Assembly: GCA_040510575.1 (NCBI GenBank)
Contig: JBEVIU010000015.1
Span: 1 to 28,306, forward strand
From: DASUMF01 sp040510575
GTDB taxonomy: Bacteria; Actinomycetota; Acidimicrobiia; IMCC26256; DASPTH01
Reading direction: 5' to 3'
DNA length: 28,306 bases
Part shown: in pieces, positions 1-8,334 of the stretch
Position numbering within the stretch: position 1 is the stretch's first letter
Layout: every line of letters begins with the position of its first letter
The notes under the pieces: generated by a model
Databases searched by the model: none
What the model was told of the DNA's origin: nothing
The model's input: the letters and a program-made list of their open reading frames with translations, nothing else
Made by a program: the position numbers and the translations under genes

Positions 1-1
1 G

Positions 2-1171
2 ACGATCGACCGCGGCGGCCGGGGGTTGCCGCGCGCGGCGGCGAAGAACCTTGGGGGGGTCGGGGGGGCCACGCGCCCTGACCAGTACGAGGGCGGGCTC
101 GCGGACCGGCGCGCGCACGGTGCCGTGAGCGACGACACGCGGCGCGCACTCGCGCTCGAGGCGTTCGCGCACACCGCGGCGTACGACGCGGCGATCGTTG
201 CATGGCTCGAGGGCGATGCCACGCTGCCGCAGCACCTCCGCATCGCGCTCGAGCGCGTCGACGCGCCCCTTCGGTACGGCGAGAACCCTCACCAGGAAGC
301 GGCGCGGTACCGCACCGCAGGCACCACCAGCTGGTGGGACTCGGTGCAACAGCACAGTGGCCTCGCGCTCTCGTACCTCAACCTCTACGACGCCGACGCG
401 GCGTGGCGTCTCGCGCACGATCTCGGCGCGGAACCCACGTGCGCGATCATCAAGCACGCCAACCCGTGTGGCGTCGCGGTCGCGGCGACACTGGCCGACG
501 CGTACCGACGTGCACTCGAGTGCGACGAGCGCTCCGCGTTCGGCGGGATCGTGGCGTTCAACCGGCCGATCGACGCGGCCACGGTCGAGCTCATGACTGC
601 AGGGCCACAGGCCGACGTGGTGATCGCGCCCGGCTACGACGACGGCGCGATCGAGGCACTGCGCAAGAAGCGCAAGAACACCCGTGTGCTCGAGGCCTCG
701 CCTCCCGAGCCCATCACGCGCGACTACCGCCAGATCTCGGGTGGGTTCCTGGTGCAGGCACCGCATCACTACGCCGCACAGCGGAGCGACTGGCGGGTGG
801 TCACCAAGCGTGCGCCCACCGAAGAGGAATGGCGCGATGCGGAGCTCGCCTGGCGCATCGTCGGGCACGTGAAGTCGAACGCGATCGTGCTCGTGAAGGA
901 CGCCCAGGCGGTCGGCATCGGCGCGGGCCAGCAGAACCGGGTGGAGTCGGGCGAGATCGCGGCGAAGAAGGCGGCCGGGCGCGCCGCCGGCGGCGCATGC
1001 GCGTCCGATGCCTTCTATCCCTTCCCCGACGGCGTGGAGGCCGCGGCGGGGGCCGGTGTCGCGGTGGTCGTGCAGCCGGGTGGATCCGTGGGCGACGAGA
1101 AGGTCATCGCCGCCGCCGACGAGCTCGGCCTCGCCATGGTGTTCACGGGCGAACGCCACTTCCTGCACTGA
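2..1171 (+). CDS. purH: PurH, bifunctional AICAR formyltransferase / IMP cyclohydrolase, 3' part (5' end cut by the window)
   Basis: This enzyme catalyses the last two steps of IMP synthesis: formyl transfer from 10-formyl-tetrahydrofolate to AICAR, then ring closure. About 390 of the usual ~520 codons are present. They hold the end of the cyclohydrolase domain (a degraded IDIGGP-type segment followed by RAAAKN) and the whole transformylase domain. The KHANPCG active-site motif lies at about 452-472, SAFGGIVAF follows, and the protein ends in the family-typical FTGERHFLH. The reading frame is open to base 2, so the real start lies upstream; a TTG at 26 is internal and not a start. The first ~110 bases match the family poorly (IDRGGRGLP instead of an IDIGGPSMV-like segment) and carry two runs of seven G, which I read as sequencing errors at a contig end. 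FolD follows 14 nt downstream and makes the formyl donor. Confidence 0.95.
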   Translation, partial: TIDRGGRGLPRAAAKNLGGVGGATRPDQYEGGLADRRAHGAVSDDTRRALALEAFAHTAAYDAAIVAWLEGDATLPQHLRIALERVDAPLRYGENPHQEAARYRTAGTTSWWDSVQQHSGLALSYLNLYDADAAWRLAHDLGAEPTCAIIKHANPCGVAVAATLADAYRRALECDERSAFGGIVAFNRPIDAATVELMTAGPQADVVIAPGYDDGAIEALRKKRKNTRVLEASPPEPITRDYRQISGGFLVQAPHHYAAQRSDWRVVTKRAPTEEEWRDAELAWRIVGHVKSNAIVLVKDAQAVGIGAGQQNRVESGEIAAKKAAGRAAGGACASDAFYPFPDGVEAAAGAGVAVVVQPGGSVGDEKVIAAADELGLAMVFTGERHFLH

Positions 1172-1185
1172 AGGACGGGAGCACC

Positions 1186-2055
1186 ATGCCTGCGAAGATG
1201 ATGCCCGGAGCGCCGGTGGCGGACGCGGTGTTCGCGGAGCTCGAGCCCCGGGTCGAGAAGCTGATCGCCAACGGCCACACGCCGGGGCTCGGCACGATCC
1301 TTGTGGGCGACGACGGTGCGAGCGAGCGCTACGTCGGCATGAAGATGCAGCGCGCCCAGGAGCTCGGTTGGAGCTCGCCGCACGCGCACCTGCCCGGCGA
1401 CGCCACCCAAGTCGATCTCGTCGCGGCGATCCGCGCGTTCAACGACGACCCTTCCGTTGACGCGTTCCTCGTGCAACACCCCGTCCCCTCGCACCTCGAC
1501 TACGACGCCGCGCTGCTCGAGATGGATCCCGACAAGGACGTCGACGGGATGCATCCCGTCAACATGGGTCGCCTCGCGCTGATGATGCCCGGGCCCGCGC
1601 CCTGCACCCCCGCGGGGATCGAGGCGTTGCTCGCGTTCTACGAGATCCCGGTCGCCGGTCAGGAGGTGTGCATCCTCGGGCGTGGCACCACCCTCGGGCG
1701 TCCGCTCGCGCTGCTCCTGTCGCAGAAGCGGCCGACGGCCAACGCTGCGGTCACCGTCGTGCACACCGGGATTCCCGACTGGCCGCGCTACACCCAGCGC
1801 GCCGGCATCGTCATCGCGGCCGCCGGCGTGCCCGGGATCCTGAAGCCCGAACACATCACGCCCGGCGCCGTCGTCGTCGGGGGTGGCGTGCGCTACGAAG
1901 GACGCCGACTCCTGCCCGACGTCGACGAAGCGTGCGAAGAGGTCGCGGGTGCGATCACGCCACGCGTGGGTGGCGTTGGCCCGACCACGATCGCGATGCT
2001 GTTCAAGAACGCGGTGGAAGCTGCTGAACGCGCAGCTGGGCACGACGCGCGATGA
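1186..2055 (+). CDS. folD: FolD, methylenetetrahydrofolate dehydrogenase / methenyltetrahydrofolate cyclohydrolase
   Basis: This cytosolic bifunctional enzyme interconverts 5,10-methylene-, 5,10-methenyl- and 10-formyl-tetrahydrofolate with NADP. The protein has 289 residues, a normal length. Visible family signatures are the catalytic Tyr/Lys pair in RYVGMKMQ, DKDVDGMHPVN, CTPAGIEALL, the dinucleotide-binding loop GRGTTLGRP, and VGGVGPTTIAML near the end. Two loops differ from textbook FolD: VQHPVP where VQLPLP is usual, and GRGTTLGRP where GRSxxVGxP is usual. These are divergent but place the gene firmly in the family. The ATG is preceded by a GGGAG ribosome site and lies 14 nt after the purH stop, so the two are probably cotranscribed and metabolically coupled through 10-formyl-THF. 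Confidence 0.93.
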   Translation: MPAKMMPGAPVADAVFAELEPRVEKLIANGHTPGLGTILVGDDGASERYVGMKMQRAQELGWSSPHAHLPGDATQVDLVAAIRAFNDDPSVDAFLVQHPVPSHLDYDAALLEMDPDKDVDGMHPVNMGRLALMMPGPAPCTPAGIEALLAFYEIPVAGQEVCILGRGTTLGRPLALLLSQKRPTANAAVTVVHTGIPDWPRYTQRAGIVIAAAGVPGILKPEHITPGAVVVGGGVRYEGRRLLPDVDEACEEVAGAITPRVGGVGPTTIAMLFKNAVEAAERAAGHDAR

Positions 2056-2303
2056 CCGCCGATCCGCATCCGCGCGACGAGTCGTCGCAGCCCGCGGTGC
2101 CGGCGTCGACCGCAACGGTCTGTCCGCTGTGCGGGGTGACGGTGCAACCCAACGAGTTGCGTTGCCCGTCGTGCAACATGACGCTCGCCGGCGTCGGCGG
2201 TCGTCCCGGTCCCTTCAGCCGACGCGTGCTGTGGTGGTGGGCCGCCGCGCTCGTGGTGATCTACCTCGTGGCCGTCGCCGTCGTCGCGCTGATCCCGGCG
2301 TGA
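2052..2303 (+). CDS. Small zinc-ribbon protein with one C-terminal membrane helix
   Basis: This 83-residue protein overlaps the folD stop by four bases (ATGA), so translation is probably coupled. It has three parts: a polar N-terminus (about 1-22), a four-cysteine zinc ribbon (CPLC, then CPSC 13 residues later, about 24-42), and a single hydrophobic helix (about 58-82) preceded by arginines. The arrangement predicts a cytoplasmic zinc ribbon tethered to the inner membrane. I do not recognise a named family or function. The reading frame is supported by the stop-start overlap, the paired CxxC motifs and the clean membrane segment. Confidence 0.75.
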   Translation: MTADPHPRDESSQPAVPASTATVCPLCGVTVQPNELRCPSCNMTLAGVGGRPGPFSRRVLWWWAAALVVIYLVAVAVVALIPA

Positions 2304-2335
2304 GCCCGGACCACAGGTAGACCGAGGAGCAAAGC

Positions 2336-2677
2336 ATGGTGCGACGGCGTCGAGGAAGCTCCGAGGGCGAGCCGGAGCCGCAACCGTCGGCACCGCCACC
2401 CGCGTTCGACATCGAGGCGTCGGCCGAGTTGCGCCGCGCGTTCCATGCTGCGAGCGACCCGATCACCGCGCCGCCGATTCGCACCGTGCTGGTCGACGTC
2501 GCCACCGAGCTGGAGCGTGGCTTCTGGGACGCGCCGCTGTGGCTCCCGGTGGGGGCCACGCTCGAAGGCGGGCCCGACCTCTGGGAGATCGTGAGCGTGC
2601 GCCTGATCATGCCGCTCGCCACCGGGGGCCCGGGGCGACCGGTCCTCTACCTCTACGCGCGGCACATCGAGGCGTAG
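2336..2677 (+). CDS. Conserved-looking hypothetical protein, 113 residues
   Basis: No family is recognised. The protein starts at an ATG with a purine-rich GAGGAG ribosome site about ten bases upstream. It has a charged, proline-rich N-terminus (about 1-25) and then a compact soluble part. That part ends in alternating hydrophobic segments (VRLIMPLA, RPVLYLYARHIEA) that suggest beta strands. No signal peptide, membrane helix or cysteine is seen. It lies 32 nt after the zinc-ribbon gene on the same strand, so it may belong to the purH-folD transcript. Codon use looks like its neighbours. Confidence 0.6.
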   Translation: MVRRRRGSSEGEPEPQPSAPPPAFDIEASAELRRAFHAASDPITAPPIRTVLVDVATELERGFWDAPLWLPVGATLEGGPDLWEIVSVRLIMPLATGGPGRPVLYLYARHIEA

Positions 2678-2729
2678 CTCGCGGGCCCTTCCGGCTCGAC
2701 TCGACGGCCGTCCGCGAACCGGTGTGAAC

Positions 2730-2735
2730 TAGCGT
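2730..2735 (+). promoter_or_regulatory. Possible -10 element (TAGCGT) for icd
   Basis: TAGCGT fits the actinobacterial TAnnnT -10 pattern and is the same hexamer found before glpD. It would start an mRNA near 2742, giving a leader of about 45 nt that contains the GGAAGAGG ribosome site (2778-2785) before the icd ATG. No convincing -35 is visible. Confidence 0.35.
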
Positions 2736-2787
2736 CGAACGCCGTTCTCGCCCGTTCCACGACTCCCCACGACTGCCGGAAGAGGCC

Positions 2788-5016
<2,229 letters not shown>

Positions 5017-5028
5017 GATCGTCATCCG

Positions 5029-5083
5029 CTCGTTTTGGCGTCTCCGAACCACCGTATGCGTGGTCCCGGTACGCCAAAACGAG
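5029..5083. repeat. Long perfect inverted repeat (13-bp arms, 29-nt spacer), terminator-like or dispersed element
   Basis: The arms are CTCGTTTTGGCGT (5029-5041) and ACGCCAAAACGAG (5071-5083), a perfect 13-bp match. The spacer holds a second small inverted repeat, ACCAC and GTGGT. The element starts 12 nt after the icd stop and ends just before the GAGGAGG ribosome site of the next gene. It could terminate icd, but no T-tract follows the right arm, and transcription of the J-domain gene may read through it. The ten-mer CGTTTTGGCG recurs once more in this window, beside the terminator at 8273-8323. Confidence 0.7.
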
Positions 5084-5097
5084 AAAGAGGAGGTCGT

Positions 5098-5883
5098 GTG
5101 AGCGCGGTCCTCGCCGAGCTGAACATCCGTCATACGCGTCGGCACCAACCGACCCGACGCGTCGCGCTCGGCGACACCTACCTCCCGACGAGCGGCGCCG
5201 CCTTCGGTGCGGTGCTCCTCGGTGCCGTCGTCGCGGAGTCCATGACCGGCCTCGACGAAGAGCAGTACGACGCCCTGGCGCGCTTCCTCGACGACGCACG
5301 CGACGGCTTCACGGTGCCGCGCATCGCGCTCAGGTACCGGGTCCAGACCGACACGCACGGCCTCGACCTGTCGCGTCACCGCATCCTCGCGGCCGACGTC
5401 GAGCGCGGCTCGACGCGCCCCAGGCTCGAGCTCGACCTCCACGGCCCGCCTGCGTCGCAGGTGGTGGGCGCGGTCATGGCCGGGGCTGCGCTGCCGCCGT
5501 CCGGTCGCAGCATCGTCTTCCGCGCCCTTCAGGCCGCTGTCGCGCGTCCCGGCCACCTCCCCGAGGGGCTCGACGTGGTGCGCCGCATCGAAGGCATCCC
5601 CGGTGTTCGTCCGCCGGCGCCGGGCGCCCGGCCGGGCGCGTCGGTCGACGGCTGGCAGGGCGTTCCGGCCGACCGCAGATGGGCCATGGAGGTCCTCGGG
5701 GTCAAGCCGGGGATGGAGGTGGCGCGCGACGACGTGCAGCGACGCTTCCGGCGGCTCGTGCGTCTGGCGCACCCCGACCACGGCGCAGTGAACGCGGGTG
5801 CGGCAGAGCGCATCGCCGAGCTCACCGACGCGCGTGAGGTGCTGCTCGGGTTCGCTTCGGCCGAGGTCCGACCAGCCGGGTAA
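5098..5883 (+). CDS. Protein with C-terminal DnaJ (J) domain and an unrecognised N-terminal region
   Basis: The 261-residue protein begins at a GTG directly behind a strong AGGAGG site. I prefer this start over a TTG at 5035 because the latter falls inside the inverted repeat. The last ~65 residues form a J domain: a WAMEVLGV helix, a basic helix II (RRFRRLVRLA), the diagnostic His225-Pro226-Asp227, and a final helix. J domains recruit and stimulate DnaK, so a co-chaperone role is likely. The first ~190 residues are not recognised. They have no glycine/phenylalanine stretch, zinc motif or membrane helix, and a proline/glycine-rich linker (about 172-188) joins them to the J domain. In classical DnaJ the J domain is N-terminal. 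The gene ends only nine bases before malate dehydrogenase. Confidence 0.8.
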   Translation: MSAVLAELNIRHTRRHQPTRRVALGDTYLPTSGAAFGAVLLGAVVAESMTGLDEEQYDALARFLDDARDGFTVPRIALRYRVQTDTHGLDLSRHRILAADVERGSTRPRLELDLHGPPASQVVGAVMAGAALPPSGRSIVFRALQAAVARPGHLPEGLDVVRRIEGIPGVRPPAPGARPGASVDGWQGVPADRRWAMEVLGVKPGMEVARDDVQRRFRRLVRLAHPDHGAVNAGAAERIAELTDAREVLLGFASAEVRPAG

Positions 5884-5886
5884 TTT
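5881..5886 (+). promoter_or_regulatory. Predicted -10 element for a leaderless mdh transcript (TAATTT)
   Basis: TAATTT matches TAnnnT and lies exactly six bases before the mdh ATG. Transcription would therefore begin at or next to the start codon. The TAA is also the stop codon of the J-domain gene. No ribosome site precedes the mdh ATG, which favours leaderless initiation. Confidence 0.5.
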
Positions 5887-5892
5887 CCGGGC

Positions 5893-6888
5893 ATGCCCAA
5901 CACTCCGCTCCACGTCACCGTCACCGGCGCCGCAGGACAGATCGGCTACGCGCTCGTGCACCGCATCGCGAGCGGACAGCTGCTCGGTCCGGACCAGCCC
6001 GTCGTGCTGCGCCTGCTCGAGATCGAGCCCGCCATGGCGGCGCTCGAAGGCGTGGTGATGGAGCTCGAAGACGGCGCGCACCCGCTCCTCGCCGGCATCG
6101 AAGCAACGTCGGAGTTGAAGACCGCGTTCGACGGCACGTCGTGGGCGCTGCTCGTCGGTTCGATCCCGCGCAAGGCGGGCATGGAACGCGGTGACCTGTT
6201 GTCGGTGAACGGTGGCATCTTCAAGCCCCAGGGCAACGCGATCAACGACCACGCGGCGAGCGACGTGCGCGTGCTCGTGGTCGGCAACCCGTGCAACACC
6301 AACTGCCTCATCGCGCGATCCAACGCGCCCGACGTGCCGGCCGATCGCTGGTTCGCGATGACCCGGCTCGACGAGAACCGAGCCAAGACGCAACTGGCCA
6401 AGAAGGCCGGCGTGCACCACGGTGAAGTCACCAACATGGCGATCTGGGGCAACCACTCGGCCACGCAGTTCCCCGACTTCGCCCACGCGCGCATCGGCGG
6501 TACCGAGGTGCCCGAGGTGATCACCGACGACGAGTGGTTGCAGACCACCTTCCTCGAGACGGTGCAGAAGCGCGGTGCCGCGGTGATCGAGAAGCGCGGC
6601 GCGTCGTCGGCCGCGTCGGCTGCACACGCGGCGATCGACTCCGTCAACAGCGTGGTGTTCGCCACCGATGCCGACGACTGGCATTCGCTCGCGGTGTGCA
6701 GCACCGGCGAGTACGGCGTGCCGGAGGGGCTGCAGTTCGGGTTCCCGGTGCGCAGCGACGGCACGACCACGTCGGTCGTCGAGGGCATCACGCACGACGA
6801 GTTCGCGCAGTCGAAGATCGCGGTCACCACCCAGGAGCTGCTCGACGAGCGCGACGACGTGCGCGCGCTCGGCCTCATCGGGAGCTGA
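5893..6888 (+). CDS. mdh: Malate dehydrogenase, NAD-dependent
   Basis: This TCA-cycle enzyme interconverts malate and oxaloacetate in the cytosol. The 331-residue protein is complete. It has the Rossmann loop GAAGQIG (12-18), an acidic residue at the end of the second strand (LLEIEP) that favours NAD, and the substrate arginines Arg93 and Arg99 (PRKAGMERGD). GNPCNTN, the catalytic Asp160 in TRLDENRAK and the catalytic His188 in WGNHS are also present. The sequence belongs to the cytosolic/bacterial group 2 malate dehydrogenases. Its start lies nine bases after the J-domain gene and no ribosome site is visible, so a leaderless promoter at 5881-5886 may serve it. Its stop overlaps the start of the next gene by one base. 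Confidence 0.97.
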   Translation: MPNTPLHVTVTGAAGQIGYALVHRIASGQLLGPDQPVVLRLLEIEPAMAALEGVVMELEDGAHPLLAGIEATSELKTAFDGTSWALLVGSIPRKAGMERGDLLSVNGGIFKPQGNAINDHAASDVRVLVVGNPCNTNCLIARSNAPDVPADRWFAMTRLDENRAKTQLAKKAGVHHGEVTNMAIWGNHSATQFPDFAHARIGGTEVPEVITDDEWLQTTFLETVQKRGAAVIEKRGASSAASAAHAAIDSVNSVVFATDADDWHSLAVCSTGEYGVPEGLQFGFPVRSDGTTTSVVEGITHDEFAQSKIAVTTQELLDERDDVRALGLIGS

Positions 6889-7310
6889 TGGGCGAGCGCT
6901 ACGCGCTCACGTTCGGTGAGCCGGGGCTCGGTGGTGAGATCGTGCTGTCGGTCGATCGCGTCGAGGGACGAGCGGCATATCACGCGATCCTCGAGCTCGG
7001 ATCTGAGCATGGCGTGATCGCGGTGCGCGACGACGAGGTCCCACCACCGCGTGGGGCGCTGCTCGAAGTGCGCGCCGACGGCCTCTGGGCCGAGGTGGTG
7101 CACGAGGCCGACGACCACTGGAGCTTCGGTCTCGAGGCGTTCGGCCTGCGGTTCGACACCGTGGCCGAGGCACGCATCGCGGAGGTCGGTGACCGCGTCC
7201 CGGTGGGCTACGACCTCGAGTGGGACCGGGGTCGGGTCGTGGGTGAGCTCCTCGTCGTGCGGGCCCGCATCGCCGTCGACACCGTGGGAGCCCTCGAACT
7301 TCAGCGCTGA
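6888..7310 (+). CDS. Hypothetical protein, 140 residues, coupled to mdh
   Basis: The ATG shares its A with the mdh stop (TGATG), which suggests translation by terminating ribosomes. The product is acidic and soluble, without signal peptide, cysteines or membrane helices. It begins MGERYALTFGEPGLGGE and has alternating hydrophobic and charged segments that suggest a beta-rich fold. I do not recognise a family. Frame and length are supported by the stop-start overlap and by codon use like that of mdh. Confidence 0.65.
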   Translation: MGERYALTFGEPGLGGEIVLSVDRVEGRAAYHAILELGSEHGVIAVRDDEVPPPRGALLEVRADGLWAEVVHEADDHWSFGLEAFGLRFDTVAEARIAEVGDRVPVGYDLEWDRGRVVGELLVVRARIAVDTVGALELQR

Positions 7311-7340
7311 GCATCCGTGACCGATACCGCGGGGGAACCG

Positions 7341-7346
7341 TAGGAT
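7341..7346 (+). promoter_or_regulatory. Possible -10 element (TAGGAT) for the DUF5979 gene
   Basis: TAGGAT fits TAnnnT. It overlaps a small inverted repeat (AGGATC, four-base loop, GATCCT; 7342-7357) that could be an operator or leader hairpin. A GTGACC hexamer lies 18 nt upstream as a weak -35. The implied leader of about 24 nt contains the GGGAG ribosome site. Confidence 0.35.
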
Positions 7347-7376
7347 CCTGCGATCCTCAGACCCGGGAGCCCCACC

Positions 7377-8261
7377 ATGGTCCGCCGCGCGTTCTCCGCT
7401 CTTTCCGCCGTCGTGATGACAGGCGCCTTCGTGACGATGGGCGCCGTCGTGACCGCGGGCCCCGCGGCCGCCGAGACCTACGAGGGGGTGGTCGAGTACA
7501 CCTGCACGACCTTCACCGCTGCGGGCACGGGCGCCGACATCCTCGACCGCGACAACACCGGTTCCGGTGTCGAGGCGGCCCGCATCGACGTGATCGACGG
7601 CACTGGCGCGGTGATCTACACGCTCAACTTCTCCAACCCGCTGGGTACCTACGGCCCCGGGCTGATCGACACCACGAACTACACCACCCCGCCGGCGGCC
7701 AACCCCATCACGATGTACGTCACCAGCCTCGCCGGCAACGGGTTGCCCGAGGAGGTCAACTCCTACGGCAGCGGAACGTGCGACGAGATCCCGACGGCGA
7801 ACTGCGAGGTCCCGGCCCCGCCGACCGAGGTCGAAGGCACGGCGGCCGGCCGTGCTGCCGGCGCGGCGGCGGCCGTCCCCGCGGTCTGCGGCGATCTCGT
7901 GGTCACCAAGACCGTGGTCGGCACCGCCGATCCTGGCACGACGTTCAACGTGCAGGTCGCGTGCACGGCGCCGCCCGTCGACGAGGAGATCCCGACGAGT
8001 GAGGCACTCCCGGAGGGTCACGTGGCGCCGTTCTCGACCACGCTCACGTTCCCCGAGACCGGCGGCACGCAGACGTTGACGATCACCGACGGTGCGAGCT
8101 GCACCGTGACCGAGGCCGTGCAACCACCCGGCTGCACGCTCGTGAGCATCACCCCACCGTCGGCCGTGATCGAAGCCGACACCACCCGGACGGTCGCCGT
8201 CACCGATCAGTGTGAGATCACGATCAAGCCGGTCGTCGTCCAGCCCCGCTTCACGGGCTGA
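7377..8261 (+). CDS. Secreted DUF5979-type surface protein
   Basis: The 294-residue protein carries a Sec signal peptide: Arg-Arg near the N-terminus, a hydrophobic core, and probable cleavage after AAA at residue 32. The mature part has eight cysteines and two regions. An N-terminal domain (about 33-140) is of unknown type. A C-terminal domain (about 168-278) has the DUF5979 pattern LVVTKTVVG, FNVQVACT, LTITDGASCTVTE. DUF5979 domains are immunoglobulin-like modules in actinobacterial cell-surface proteins. There is no C-terminal membrane helix or LPxTG motif; the protein stops at QPRFTG. An Ala/Pro-rich linker separates the two domains. A GGGAG ribosome site precedes the ATG and a strong terminator follows the stop. 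Confidence 0.8.
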   Translation: MVRRAFSALSAVVMTGAFVTMGAVVTAGPAAAETYEGVVEYTCTTFTAAGTGADILDRDNTGSGVEAARIDVIDGTGAVIYTLNFSNPLGTYGPGLIDTTNYTTPPAANPITMYVTSLAGNGLPEEVNSYGSGTCDEIPTANCEVPAPPTEVEGTAAGRAAGAAAAVPAVCGDLVVTKTVVGTADPGTTFNVQVACTAPPVDEEIPTSEALPEGHVAPFSTTLTFPETGGTQTLTITDGASCTVTEAVQPPGCTLVSITPPSAVIEADTTRTVAVTDQCEITIKPVVVQPRFTG

Positions 8262-8272
8262 TCATCTCCCCC

Positions 8273-8323
8273 CGAAATTGCGTCGCTGAGCGTTGTATTT
8301 CAACGCGCTGCGACGCAATTTCG
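8273..8323. terminator. Strong intrinsic terminator between convergent genes
   Basis: A 14-bp perfect stem (CGAAATTGCGTCGC, 8273-8286, pairing with 8310-8323) carries a 3x3 internal loop. Above it sits a second 6-bp stem (GCGTTG 8290-8295 with CAACGC 8301-8306) closed by a TATTT loop. TTTT follows directly on the plus strand. It lies between the DUF5979 gene (plus) and the peptidase gene (minus) and probably stops the former, perhaps both. Confidence 0.85.
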
Positions 8324-8334
8324 TTTTGGCGGGG

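Noticed and set aside
5029..5083. Standard rho-independent terminator for icd
   Set aside because: The stem is perfect, but no T-tract follows on either strand and the loop is long (29 nt). I list it as an inverted repeat of uncertain function.
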